This document shows positions 25,185 to 35,078 of a stretch of DNA of 41,478 nt, piece after piece. This DNA is from Acidobacteriota bacterium (GTDB taxonomy: Bacteria > Acidobacteriota > Vicinamibacteria > Vicinamibacterales > CAVVIG01), in NCBI GenBank assembly GCA_003222535.1, contig QHWJ01000242.1, positions 1 to 41,478 on the forward strand, in the 5' to 3' direction. The notes below the pieces were generated by a model, which made no database searches, was not told the origin of the DNA, and was given only the letters and a program-made list of their open reading frames with translations. Each line of letters begins with the position of its first letter. Within the stretch, counting starts at the first letter, position 1. A program made the translations under genes and the position numbers.

Positions 25185-28163
25185 TCAGAAGTCGTACCTG
25201 ACATTGAACTGCGCCGTCCGGCTCGGGCCGCCGTTGCGGATCGACCGCACGATCAGGAACGTCGCGGCGTCGCGCCGGTCGGCGCTCGTCACGCCTCCAG
25301 CCGTGCTGGTTGGGTTGTTGAAGTTGGCCCGATTCGTGACGTTGAAGACGTCCACATACGCCATGATTCTACGGTTGCCGTTGCCCGGGAGCTTGAATCG
25401 GTAGGCGGCGCGCAGGCTCGCCAGGGAGAAGTCGGGTCCGCGCGCGCCATTGTAGCCACCTTTGTTCTCAACCGTGAGGGCATCGGGATTGGACGCCGCA
25501 CCGCTGTACGTGCCGGCGGGCAATGGCTCCTGGAAGATGCCGTTCCGATCCGGATCGGTCGTGCTGTCCGTGAGCGTGAACGGCGTTCCGCTGTTGTACT
25601 GCCATACGCCGCTGAGGTTCAGCCCACCTGTATGCGGCACTTCGAGCGCGCCGCTGATCGAGAGAATGTGCGGCCGATCCTGATCGCCCAGCGAGATGCG
25701 ATCGTCCAGGTGAAGGTCGGTCACCTTCGTGAGCGCATCGGCCGTGTACGTTTGGATCGTGTCGGTGGCACCAGGCGCTCCGACAATGCCGCGTCCGCGC
25801 GAATAGGTGTACGACACCCGGAGCTGGTAGTGATTGCTGAAGCGCTTCTGGACGCTGGTCTGCAGGCCGTTGTAGTCGAACCAGCCGAGGTTGACGAGCT
25901 CCAGGACGCTGGCGTTGAACTCCGTGACCGGCCTGATACGCGTGACCGCCGACGTCCGGGCGGTCGTGGCGCGGTTACCAGGATTCAGTTCCTGGAGCAT
26001 GTAGAGATCGCGGTGGTTTGCGTGGACGTAGTCGGCACTGACCGCGATGCTTCCGGCGAACTGTTTTTCAACCCCGACGCTTGCCTGATGTGCGTACGGC
26101 AGATGCCGGTCAGGGTTATCGAACCGGACGGTGCCGGTGTTCTTCGTCGTCGAGCCAGCCGGATACTGCTGGTTCAACAGCGTCCGATTGACAGTCGGTC
26201 CGTTGACAAGGAATGGGTCGGTCGGCAGACGCCCTTGCGACGGTCCCGGATCGATATTGTTCGTCGGGAAGTTGACCGTGAATGAATTGGAGGTCAGGCC
26301 GGCCGAGACGATCGGGGTGAAGTTGGAATACGCCGTCTTCTGGAAGTAGAGGCCGTATCCACCGCGGAGGACGGTGGTGCCGGCGTCGTCGAGGATCCAG
26401 GTGCCGCCCACCCGGGGCGACACGTTGTTCTTGTCGACTGGAGACTGCTGGCCGGCGGAGAACAGGAAGTTCCCGGTGTTGTCCATCCGTACGATCTCGA
26501 CGTCGTAGCGCAGGCCGAGGCTCGCGGTGAATCGGCCGTTCACCTTCCATTTGTCCTGCAGGAACAGGCCGACTTCCTTGCCTTTCGCGAAGTAGTCCGA
26601 CACACCGGGCACACGGATGGACATCCGATCGGGATAGGTGCGGGGATCGGCGGCGTTGAAGTCGCGATCGCTGGCAGAGAAGGTGAACGTCCCATTCTGG
26701 TTGCCGGCGTCGAACACGTGGAGAGGCAAGTAGTAGTAGCTCGCGCCGAACTTGACGTCGTGGTCACCCTTCCTGTCGGGGAGAAACCAGGCGAACGTCT
26801 CATCCAGTTGGTACGCCGGATCCATGCGCCGGTTCGCGCGTGTCGCGTAGCCATCCTCGAACGTCTGGTGGACGAGCAAGGGCTTCAGCGCCGTCTGATC
26901 GTTGGTCTCGAAGTAGCCGGGGTTGCCGAAGAACACGTCCTCGTGCGTGTACGAGAACTTCAGCGTGTTGACTTTCGTGTTCGCGATCACCGAGTTCAGG
27001 GTGCCGACCATCGTCCAATCGGTGTCCTGTTCCTCCTCGGCACGCGTCCGCGTGTAGTTGGTCTGAACCAGCTGATTGGTTTGAGGAGACGTCTCGCGCA
27101 GCCAGCGGACGGCCCACGTATTGTTGGCGTTGATCTGGTGGTCCATGCGCACCATCCAGTTCCAGACGTTGTCGTGGGTGAAGTCGGTGAAATTGAGCTC
27201 CGGCCGGGCGTTGATGTTCATCGTCCGGCCGCGATTCTGATCGATGCGCTCCAGGTTCACGAAGAAATGGACCTTGTTCTTGACGATCGGACCGCCCAGG
27301 TTGCCGCCCCACTGCTTCTGCTGCGCCTCCGGCTTCGTCAGGTTCTGCTGCTTCGCGAAGTAGTCGAGCGACGTCATCGACTGGTTCTGATCGAAGAAGA
27401 ACGCAGTGCCGTGCATGCTGTTGGTCCCCTGCTTCGAGACCGCGTTCACGACTCCGCCCGATGTCTGGCCGAACTCGGCGTCGAAATTGCTCGTGAGCAG
27501 CTGGAACTCCTGCACGGCTTCTACCGGTGTCCGCGCCTGAGCGCCGCCGTTGCCGTTGTTGAAGTTGTCGTTGTTTCCCGCGCCGTCCAGCATGTAGTTC
27601 GAGTTCTGCGTCGCCTGACCGTTGACGCGGATGGAATCGGCGCCGAACGAATCGACGGAGATCGTCGAGGTGATGCCCGGCAGAAGACTGAGATACGACG
27701 TGAAGTTTCGATTGAGCGAGGGCACGTCCTGCAGCTCCTGCGTCGGAACGCTGCCACCAAGCTGCTTGGACGTCGTATCGACGAGCGGCGTTTCGGCGGT
27801 GACGGTCACCTCCTGCTCGATGCCGCCGACCTGCAGCTGGACGTCGATGGAAAAGGTCTTGCCGACCTCCACGCGGACGCCGCCGCGCTGGTACTTCTTG
27901 AAGCCCGAGAGCTGCGCGGTCACCTCGTAGGTGCCCGGAGTGAGCGAGCTCATGAAGAACGACCCGTCGGCGCCGCTGACGATCTCGCGAAACTGGCCCG
28001 ACGCCGCATTGGTGGCGATCACGCTGACGCCCGGGAGCACGGCGCTCTGTGCGTCGAGGACACGCCCGCGCAATTCGCCAGTCCCCTGCTGACCGTGTGC
28101 GGACCCCACGGCCAGCAGCCATCCTCCGAGCGCGACTGCCGCAACCGATGCAGATCGATGCAT
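25185..28163 (-). CDS. Oar-like TonB-dependent outer-membrane receptor (second of two)
   Basis: A 992-residue protein when started at the ATG at 28163, which has a GGGGA Shine-Dalgarno and a clean signal peptide (MHRSASVAAVALGGWLLAVG, cut near AHGQQ); the longer frame from 28274 has neither. Domains: carboxypeptidase-regulatory domain (ELRGRVLDAQSAVLPGVSV), plug (VPSLNRNFTSYLSLLPG, then VNGQATQNSNYMLDGAGNND) and a long barrel ending in RYDF. It is clearly related in plan to the first receptor but far from identical, so the pair is an old duplication or two separate recruitments. They share direction, promoter -35 context and a GC-rich leader hairpin, which suggests common control. Ligand unknown. 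Confidence 0.93.
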   Translation of the reverse strand: MHRSASVAAVALGGWLLAVGSAHGQQGTGELRGRVLDAQSAVLPGVSVIATNAASGQFREIVSGADGSFFMSSLTPGTYEVTAQLSGFKKYQRGGVRVEVGKTFSIDVQLQVGGIEQEVTVTAETPLVDTTSKQLGGSVPTQELQDVPSLNRNFTSYLSLLPGITSTISVDSFGADSIRVNGQATQNSNYMLDGAGNNDNFNNGNGGAQARTPVEAVQEFQLLTSNFDAEFGQTSGGVVNAVSKQGTNSMHGTAFFFDQNQSMTSLDYFAKQQNLTKPEAQQKQWGGNLGGPIVKNKVHFFVNLERIDQNRGRTMNINARPELNFTDFTHDNVWNWMVRMDHQINANNTWAVRWLRETSPQTNQLVQTNYTRTRAEEEQDTDWTMVGTLNSVIANTKVNTLKFSYTHEDVFFGNPGYFETNDQTALKPLLVHQTFEDGYATRANRRMDPAYQLDETFAWFLPDRKGDHDVKFGASYYYLPLHVFDAGNQNGTFTFSASDRDFNAADPRTYPDRMSIRVPGVSDYFAKGKEVGLFLQDKWKVNGRFTASLGLRYDVEIVRMDNTGNFLFSAGQQSPVDKNNVSPRVGGTWILDDAGTTVLRGGYGLYFQKTAYSNFTPIVSAGLTSNSFTVNFPTNNIDPGPSQGRLPTDPFLVNGPTVNRTLLNQQYPAGSTTKNTGTVRFDNPDRHLPYAHQASVGVEKQFAGSIAVSADYVHANHRDLYMLQELNPGNRATTARTSAVTRIRPVTEFNASVLELVNLGWFDYNGLQTSVQKRFSNHYQLRVSYTYSRGRGIVGAPGATDTIQTYTADALTKVTDLHLDDRISLGDQDRPHILSISGALEVPHTGGLNLSGVWQYNSGTPFTLTDSTTDPDRNGIFQEPLPAGTYSGAASNPDALTVENKGGYNGARGPDFSLASLRAAYRFKLPGNGNRRIMAYVDVFNVTNRANFNNPTSTAGGVTSADRRDAATFLIVRSIRNGGPSRTAQFNVRYDF

Positions 28164-28233
28164 GAGCTTCCCCTTCCGTTGTGCGTGACGCGAGTTTTGC
28201 CAACCAGCCGACGCGGCCGACGTGGATGACCGG

Positions 28234-28265
28234 GAGGCGACGCGCGTCGAAGCGCGCGTCGCCTC
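28234..28265 (-). promoter_or_regulatory. Leader hairpin of the second receptor gene
   Basis: A perfect 13-bp stem (28234-28246 with 28253-28265, arms GAGGCGACGCGCG and its complement) with a 6-nt loop, in the predicted leader about 71 nt before the ATG. The stem base resembles that of the hairpin in front of the first receptor gene. Confidence 0.55.
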
Positions 28266-28322
28266 TATCAACAACGACAGCGGGCGCGGCTGGTGAAAGA
28301 TCTGCCGGGCATCGGGAACGTA

Positions 28323-28351
28323 TAAATACGACGCCCGTTCCGGGTTGTCAA
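28323..28351 (-). promoter_or_regulatory. Promoter of the second receptor gene
   Basis: Minus-strand TTGACA (28346-28351) in the context CCGTTGACAACC, with an AT-rich -10 region (TATTTA at 28323-28328 after 17 bp). It lies just after the carboxyltransferase stop codon. The leader would be about 150 nt and includes the 13-bp hairpin. Confidence 0.5.
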
Positions 28352-28358
28352 CGGATGT

Positions 28359-29903
<1,545 letters not shown>

Positions 29904-29980
29904 GGCTGATGGCTGATGGCTGATGGCTATGGTCGATGGCTGCCAATGTCCTCATAGCCATCAGCCATGAGCCATCAGCA
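29904..29980. repeat. 27-bp-arm word-repeat hairpin (GCTGATGGCT)
   Basis: Left arm 29904-29930 consists of repeating GATGGCT words; right arm 29954-29980 is its complement with two mismatches; the loop is 23 nt. It fills the whole gap between the transaldolase stop and the carboxyltransferase ATG, leaving no room for a ribosome-binding site outside the structure. The words match those at 8034-8182. Confidence 0.85.
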
Positions 29981-29982
29981 TT

Positions 29983-30636
29983 TCAGGCCTTTACCGCCTG
30001 CGCTTTTTCCCAGTCCTTCAGGAATTTCTCCAGGCCGATTGAGGTGAGCGGGTGATTGAACAGCTGATCGATCACCGCCGGCGGGCACGTCGCGATGTCG
30101 GCGCCCATGCGCGCCGCTTCGACGACGTGGATTGGATGGCGGCAGCTCGCGACGAGCACATCCGTCGTGAAGTCGTAGTTGTCATAGATGTCGACGATCT
30201 CGCGAATGAGCTCCATGCCGTTGGTCGCGACGTCGTCGAGCCGGCCGACGAACGGGCTGACGAAGGTGGCGCCCGCCTTCGCGGCGAGGAGCGCCTGCGC
30301 CGCCGAGAAGCAGAGCGTCACGTTGACGCGGATGCCTTCGCCGGACAGCGCCTTGCACGCCCTGATGCCGTCGCGCGTGAGCGGCACCTTGACGATCATG
30401 TGCTGATGGATCTTCGCGATGTCGTGCCCCTGCTGGAGCATGCCGGCGAAATCGGTCGACGTCACCTCGCCGCTGACCGGGCCCTTCACGATCTCGCAGA
30501 TCTTCTTCAGGTTCTCGCGGTAGTCGCCGGGCTCCCTGGCGAGCAATGTCGGGTTGGTCGTGACGCCGTCGATGATGCCGATGGCGGCCAGCGTTTCGAT
30601 GTCCTTGATGTTGCCGGAGTCGACGAACAGTTTCAT
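29983..30636 (-). CDS. Transaldolase / fructose-6-phosphate aldolase family protein (short, subfamily 3B)
   Basis: A 217-residue class I aldolase. I start it at the ATG at 30636 (MKLFVDSGNIKDIE), which has AGGAG 5 bp upstream and is where family members begin; an in-frame ATG lies 30 bp earlier. The Schiff-base lysine is K83 in IVKVPL, and the family segments GVTTNPTL, NVTLCFSAAQA and GADIATCPP are present. It acts in the non-oxidative pentose-phosphate pathway (dihydroxyacetone transfer) or as a fructose-6-phosphate aldolase; sequence alone does not settle which. A TAGAAT box at 30681-30686 could be its own -10. It lies downstream of the hslVU-lipoprotein genes on the same strand. Confidence 0.92.
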   Translation of the reverse strand: MKLFVDSGNIKDIETLAAIGIIDGVTTNPTLLAREPGDYRENLKKICEIVKGPVSGEVTSTDFAGMLQQGHDIAKIHQHMIVKVPLTRDGIRACKALSGEGIRVNVTLCFSAAQALLAAKAGATFVSPFVGRLDDVATNGMELIREIVDIYDNYDFTTDVLVASCRHPIHVVEAARMGADIATCPPAVIDQLFNHPLTSIGLEKFLKDWEKAQAVKA

Positions 30637-30688
30637 AGGAGCTCCTGAGATGGCTTCGTTATTCATCCATGATCCGCGGAATTCTAGA

Positions 30689-31216
30689 TCATTCGCGCGC
30701 GCTTTCCACGACGCGAATCGACGGCGGACTCGCGTTGCCGGCCTTGTCCACGGCTTTCACCATGTAGACGTACGGCACGCCGGCCGGCACCGCGTCCTTG
30801 AGCCCCGTCTCCGGGATCGGCGACGGCGTGATCGGCTCGAGCATCTCGCCCGTCGCGACCCCGCGGATCACGATGTAGCCGGCGAGATCCTTCTCGTCGT
30901 TCGGCTCCCAGATCAGGTTGATCGCGCCTTCGCTGGGAATGGCCTTGAGCTCCTTGGGAGCCGCCGGAGGGAACGTGTCGGTCAGCGTCTCACACAGCCG
31001 GGGGCTCGCGTCGCTTTCAATCGTCGACCCGCCGACCGTCTCCGCCGCGCGCACGACGTAGCACCGACGCTCGCCCCAGACGATCCGTGCATCCGAGAAA
31101 CGCGTCGCGGTGACGGGCGACTTCGTCAGCTTGACGGCGGTCTCGGGGGCCTCGATGGCAACACGTCGTCGGTGTCTGCCGCCTGGACCGATGCTCCGGG
31201 CGCCACTGGTGTCCAC
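30689..31216 (-). pseudogene. 3' part of a frameshifted fibronectin type III lipoprotein gene
   Basis: This frame carries the second half of the protein begun at 31953. Meaningful sequence starts near 31163 (AIEAPETAVKLTK) and completes the fibronectin type III domain broken in the other frame. A second such domain follows (PKELKAIPSEGAINLIWEP, then YMVKAVDKAGNASPPS). The residues before 31163 are out-of-frame translation. Joining the two frames needs removal of one base near 31155-31165. Whether this is a real mutation or a read error cannot be told here; no slippery sequence is visible, so programmed frameshifting is unlikely. Confidence 0.7.
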
Positions 31217-31953
31217 GTCAATGAGACCGCGCGCTCGTCGTAGGCGATCTTCGGCGCGGACGGAGGGGACGGGGGCGCAATCAGCGGCACCTCGATACGC
31301 CTCGACAAGGGACCCTTCCGGCCGCGAGGCGATGTGCCGAACGCGGCGTACGTGCGCGACACGACGGTCGGCGGCGGCGACAGCAGCGGCCCGGACGCGT
31401 CATCGCCGGGGAGCGGGCCCTTCGAGCGCTTCGAGTCCTTCGGCAGCTCCACCGGCTGCAGCATGTCCTCGGTCAGCGACTCGGCGAGGCGCGCGAGCGC
31501 CCCCTGATCGAGACCAGGACCTTCCGGCGGGTCGACTTCGTCGGCGGGATCGTCCGCGTCGGCCGTCTCGTTCGGATCCTTTGGCGCCTTCACGGTCACG
31601 CCGCCGACCCGGGTGCCGCGCTTCAGCAGCTGTTCATCGGTCAGAGGGGGCACCGTCTTCGGAGCGGTTATCGCGTAGACCTCGGCGCGCGACATGTTGG
31701 CGGGGCGCGTGCCGTCGGTATTCGTGCTCGGCACGGTGAACTGCAGATCGACCGTGTCACCGCGGCGCTCGGCCACGAGATCGGCTGGCGCCACCGGGAG
31801 CTTGACGAGCGGCGGCAGCGGCGGTCCTTTCTTCCCGCATGCCATACACATGATCACGACGATCAACGCAGAACTCGCAGAAACCGCAGAGCCAAGCCTT
31901 TTCTGCGTGTTCCGCGGGTTCTGCGTTGTACGTCGTCTGCGCCGTCGCCTCAC
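31126..31953 (-). pseudogene. 5' part of a frameshifted fibronectin type III lipoprotein gene
   Basis: The frame starts with GTG overlapping the hslU stop (GTGA). The N-terminus has seven arginines, a hydrophobic stretch (SAVSASSALIVVIMCMAC) and then CGKKGPPLPP, like the CGxKGP start of small LptM/YifL-type lipoproteins. An Ig/fibronectin-like strand region, an acidic linker (NETADADDPADEVDPP) and the start of a second fibronectin type III domain (APKIAYDERAVSLTWTPV) follow. After DTDDV the frame is lost and ends in LPSRPPRPPSS, while the true continuation is in the frame at 30689-31216. Part of the signal peptide is encoded by a CGCAGAAC word-repeat hairpin. Confidence 0.75.
31864..31928. 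repeat. CGCAGAAC word-repeat hairpin inside a signal-peptide coding region
   Basis: CAACGCAGAAC (31864-31874) and GTTCTGCGTTG (31918-31928) are perfect 11-bp complements, with further CGCAGAA/TTCTGCG words between them. The minus-strand reading of one arm gives AVSASSAL, part of the hydrophobic core of the lipoprotein signal. Confidence 0.75.
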
Positions 31954-33326
31954 AGAATGTACCGGGACAGATCTTCGTTCTTCACGATGTCAGCGAGCAT
32001 CTTCGTGACGTACGCCTCGTCGATCGTGACCGTCTTGTCCTCCAGGTCGGGGCCCTCGAAGGAGATGTCGTCCAGCAGCTTCTCGAGGACCGTGTGCAGC
32101 CGCCTCGCACCGATGTTCTCGGTTCGCTCGTTGACGGTCGTCGCGAAATCGGCGATGCGGCGGATCGCGTCGACGGTGAACGTCAGGTCGATGCCTTCCG
32201 TGTCCATCAGCGCCATGTACTGCTTGATGAGGGCGCTGCGCGGCTCGGTGAGAATCCGCACGAACTCGTCCCTTCCAAGCGGTTCGAGCTCGACGCGGAT
32301 CGGAAAGCGCCCTTGCAGCTCCGGGATGAGATCGGAGGGCTTCGAGACGTGAAAGGCGCCCGCGGCGATGAAGAGAACGTGATCCGTGCGGACCATCCCG
32401 TACTTCGTGTTGACGGTCGTGCCTTCGACAATCGGCAGGATGTCGCGCTGGACGCCTTCGCGGCTGACGTCCGGGCCGTGCGCACCCTCGCGTCCCGCGA
32501 TTTTGTCGATCTCGTCGATGAAGATGATGCCCGCCTGCTCGACGCGCTCCACCGCGGCGCGCGCCACACTGTCCATGTCGATCAGCTTCTGCTCTTCCTC
32601 CTGCGTGAGGTACTGCAGCGCTTCGGGGACCTTCAGCTTGCGCCTCTTGGTCTTGCCCTGGAACAGGCCCGGCAGCATGTCCTTGAGATTGATGTCCACT
32701 TCCTCGACCGACGAGCCGGCGATGATCTCGAACGAGGGAAACGATTTTTCACGCATTTCGATTTCGACGACGCGGCTCTCGAGACGGCCGGCGCGGAGCT
32801 GCTCGCGAAATCGCTCGCGCGTCTGCTGCTGTGCCTCGCGCGCCACCCCGGCCTCTTCGTCCGGCGCGCCCGGACGGGGCGGCAGCAGGATGTCGAGCAG
32901 CCGATCCTCGGCGTTCTGCCCCGCCTTCACGCGCACTTCCTCGAGGCGCTCTTCGCGCACCATGTCGACGCCGAGCTCCACCAGATCCCGGACCATCGAC
33001 TCGACGTCGCGGCCGACGTAGCCGACCTCGGTGAACTTCGACGCTTCGACCTTCAAAAAAGGTGACTGCGCGAGGCGCGCGAGCCGGCGGGCGATTTCGG
33101 TCTTCCCCACGCCGGTCGGCCCGATCATCAGAATATTCTTCGGCGCGATTTCCTCGGCAAGCTCCGGCGCAAGCTTCTGCCGCCGCATCCTGTTGCGCAG
33201 CGCGATGGCGACCGCGCGTTTGGCCGCTGTCTGGCCGACGACGTATTTGTCCAGCTCGGCGACGATCTGCCGGGGTGTGAGGGCGCCGGCCGACGTCCGT
33301 GTTGTTTGCGGGAGATAAATGGCCAC
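31950..33326 (-). CDS. hslU: ATPase subunit of the HslUV protease
   Basis: A 458-residue AAA+ unfoldase. I start it at the GTG at 33326 (read MAIYLPQTT), which overlaps the hslV stop (TAGTG) and gives the normal HslU length; an open frame continues upstream through hslV but is not coding. Visible parts: [17 protein letters not shown], Walker A GPTGVGKT, the [10 protein letters not shown] pore-loop region, a mid-protein intermediate domain, Walker [12 protein letters not shown], the arginine-sensor segment [14 protein letters not shown] and the conserved C-terminus LSRYIL, which docks into HslV. It unfolds proteins for degradation by HslV in the cytoplasm. The stop overlaps the start of the fibronectin lipoprotein gene. 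Confidence 0.97.
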   Translation of the reverse strand: MAIYLPQTTRTSAGALTPRQIVAELDKYVVGQTAAKRAVAIALRNRMRRQKLAPELAEEIAPKNILMIGPTGVGKTEIARRLARLAQSPFLKVEASKFTEVGYVGRDVESMVRDLVELGVDMVREERLEEVRVKAGQNAEDRLLDILLPPRPGAPDEEAGVAREAQQQTRERFREQLRAGRLESRVVEIEMREKSFPSFEIIAGSSVEEVDINLKDMLPGLFQGKTKRRKLKVPEALQYLTQEEEQKLIDMDSVARAAVERVEQAGIIFIDEIDKIAGREGAHGPDVSREGVQRDILPIVEGTTVNTKYGMVRTDHVLFIAAGAFHVSKPSDLIPELQGRFPIRVELEPLGRDEFVRILTEPRSALIKQYMALMDTEGIDLTFTVDAIRRIADFATTVNERTENIGARRLHTVLEKLLDDISFEGPDLEDKTVTIDEAYVTKMLADIVKNEDLSRYIL

Positions 33327-33853
33327 TACAGCTCTTCCACCTCGATAACCGCGTTCGTATAGATGCAGATTTCGCCCGCGATGGCCATCGACTTTTCGGC
33401 AATTGCACGGGCGCTGAGATCGGTATTGTTTGCCAGCGCCTTGGCGGCCGCCAGCGCGAAGGGCCCTCCCGATCCGATCGCGACGATCCCATCGTCGGGC
33501 TCGATGAGGTCGCCGGTGCCCGACAGCAGGAAGGTCGACGTCGTGTCGAGCACGATGAGCATCGCCTCGAGGCGCCGCAGGATGCGGTCGCTGCGCCAGT
33601 CCTTGGCAAGCTCCACGGCCGAGCGCGCGAGGTTGCCGCGATACTGTTCCAGCTTCGATTCGAAGCGGGAAAACAGCGCGAAGGAATCCGCCGCGGAGCC
33701 GGCGAAGCCCGCGAGGATGCGATCGTTGTAGAGGCGACGGAGCTTCTTCGCGCGCTGCTTGACGACAGTCTGGCCGAAGGTCACCTGGCCGTCGCCCGCC
33801 AGCACCGCACGGTCGCGGTGGCGGACGGCAAGGATGGTCGTGCTGTGAAACAT
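33326..33853 (-). CDS. hslV: Proteolytic subunit of the HslUV protease
   Basis: A 175-residue N-terminal threonine hydrolase. The catalytic threonine is T5 in [11 protein letters not shown], so the first four residues must be removed; a short pro-peptide of this kind is common in non-enteric HslV proteins. Conserved segments include [45 protein letters not shown] and [14 protein letters not shown]. It forms the double-ring chamber capped by HslU. The gene has a good sigma-70-type promoter (TTGACA-17-TACAGT) whose -10 lies only 11 bp before the ATG, with no Shine-Dalgarno, so the mRNA is probably near-leaderless. Confidence 0.97.
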   Translation of the reverse strand: MFHSTTILAVRHRDRAVLAGDGQVTFGQTVVKQRAKKLRRLYNDRILAGFAGSAADSFALFSRFESKLEQYRGNLARSAVELAKDWRSDRILRRLEAMLIVLDTTSTFLLSGTGDLIEPDDGIVAIGSGGPFALAAAKALANNTDLSARAIAEKSMAIAGEICIYTNAVIEVEEL

Positions 33854-33864
33854 CGATTTTTCTG

Positions 33865-33893
33865 ACTGTATCGGCCGGGGATCGGGGTGTCAA
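33865..33893 (-). promoter_or_regulatory. Promoter of hslVU
   Basis: Minus-strand TTGACA (33888-33893), exact 17-bp spacer, TACAGT (33865-33870, four of six). Transcription should start near 33858, about 5 nt before the hslV ATG. No heat-shock inverted repeat (CIRCE) or typical sigma-32 box is visible. Confidence 0.65.
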
Positions 33894-33997
33894 GAAAACG
33901 GGACGCATGCAACCGGCCGAGGACAGCTCCTCACGTTTTAACGCGTGCAAAACGAGAATTTTAGGCGGATACTTGGGCGACCCTGAGATCGATACGA

Positions 33998-34013
33998 TGG
34001 CAGGGGGGTTGCT
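33998..34013 (+). promoter_or_regulatory. Sigma-54-type (-24/-12) promoter
   Basis: TGGCAGGGGGGTTGCT has TGGCA, the G at position 7, TTGCT and the exact GG-N10-GC spacing; only one fixed consensus base differs. Transcription would begin near 34024, giving a leader of about 16 nt that includes AAGAGG ahead of the ATG at 34040. An inverted repeat, CGTTTT-N9-AAAACG (33934-33954), lies 44 bp upstream and could bind an activator. Confidence 0.7.
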
Positions 34014-34039
34014 GTTTCCTTACGAAGAGGTTCTCTGCC

Positions 34040-35035
34040 ATGAAGCGAACTTTACCGGCGTGGACCGGCGTGGTACTGGCGGTGGCCGTCCCGGCCTGGC
34101 TCCTCGCCGTGCCGGCGTCTGCGCAGGAGCGGACCCCTCCGGGTGGCGGTGGTGGTGGTGGTGGTGATCGCGGCGCGGCGGCCGCGGGCGCCGGCGGGGG
34201 CGGAGCGACTCACAGTGGGGCCAGTTCCGGTGGCTCGAGCGCGGGCGGCGGCGGAGCCAGCAGCGGCGGCGGCGGCTCGTCGAACGGCGGCGGCGGATTC
34301 TCGGGAGGCGGACGCAGCGATCCTGACGGCGGCCGTCGAAGCGGTGCCACCGGAGGCGGCGGGTATGCCGTGCCGCGGGGCGACCGTGGAGGATCGGCCG
34401 GCGCACGCGCGACAGGAGGCGGCAGCGGATCCGGCACGACGTCGACCAACGGAACCTCCGGGGCGACCCGTGGCGATCGGGGGACCGTGCGTAGCGTTCC
34501 GGTCGGCGAACGTACCAACCGTGCGGACGGCACTCCAAGCGGCGGCTCCGACGGCGTACCGGCGTACGCACGTCCGCGCGACGGCGCTCCGCCGATTGGG
34601 ACCGCGGTGCCGCGTGGGTCCGCACCGCCTGCCCCGACGGGCGGCGTGGGTATCTTCGTGCCCGGCGGTTATTACGGCGGCTACGGCTACTACGATCCGT
34701 GGGGGTACAGCGCCGGCGGGTACGGCGGGTACTACGGCGGCTATTACGACCCGTGGTACGGCGGTTACCCATCCTCTCAGCCACCGAACTCCACTTACAA
34801 CGACGAAGGGTCGCTTCGTCTGAAGCTGAAGCCGCGCAACGCCGAGGTTTACGTCGACGGATACTTCGTCGGCGTCGTCGACGACTTCGACGGGATGTTC
34901 CAGCGGCTGCACCTCGACTCGGGTCCGCATCGCGTCGAAGTGCGCGCGCCGGGATACGAGACGTTGGCGTTCGAAGTGCGCATCACGCCGGACCACACCA
35001 CGACGTATCAGGGTGAGCTGAAGCGCATTCAATAG
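34040..35035 (+). CDS. Exported Gly-rich protein with C-terminal PEGA domain
   Basis: A 331-residue exported protein. Residues 1 to about 29 are a signal peptide (MKRTLPAWTGVVLAVAVPAW, cut near ASAQE). Residues about 33-215 are dominated by Gly, Ser and Ala with Arg-rich patches and are probably disordered. A Tyr/Gly-rich stretch (GGYYGGYGYYDPWGY) leads to a PEGA domain at about 255-331 (LRLKLKPRNAEVYVDGYFVG, then GPHRVEVRAPGYET), a small beta-fold common on surface proteins and thought to bind polysaccharide or stabilise the surface. It has its own sigma-54-type promoter, as does the lipoprotein at 7300, so the two may belong to one regulon. It diverges from hslVU. Confidence 0.85.
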   Translation: MKRTLPAWTGVVLAVAVPAWLLAVPASAQERTPPGGGGGGGGDRGAAAAGAGGGGATHSGASSGGSSAGGGGASSGGGGSSNGGGGFSGGGRSDPDGGRRSGATGGGGYAVPRGDRGGSAGARATGGGSGSGTTSTNGTSGATRGDRGTVRSVPVGERTNRADGTPSGGSDGVPAYARPRDGAPPIGTAVPRGSAPPAPTGGVGIFVPGGYYGGYGYYDPWGYSAGGYGGYYGGYYDPWYGGYPSSQPPNSTYNDEGSLRLKLKPRNAEVYVDGYFVGVVDDFDGMFQRLHLDSGPHRVEVRAPGYETLAFEVRITPDHTTTYQGELKRIQ

Positions 35036-35036
35036 G

Positions 35037-35078
35037 TTGCAGATTATAGATTGCAGATTGATCGCAGATTGCAGATTG
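35037..35078. repeat. GCAGATT word repeat at the start of a small gene
   Basis: Four GCAGATT words (35039, 35053, 35064 and 35071) lie between the PEGA gene stop and the first codons of the next frame, and supply its TTG start and first residues (MQIDRRLQIV). The word is the complement of the AATCTGC found at 9518-9546. Confidence 0.65.

Noticed and set aside
28291-28306. Possible sigma-54 promoter on the plus strand (TGGTGAAAGATCTGCC)
   Set aside because: Only the GG-N10-GC spacing fits, the rest is poor, and no plus-strand gene follows.
33327-33950. Upstream extension of the hslU frame through hslV
   Set aside because: It is an out-of-frame reading of hslV; the GTG overlapping the hslV stop gives the normal HslU N-terminus and length.
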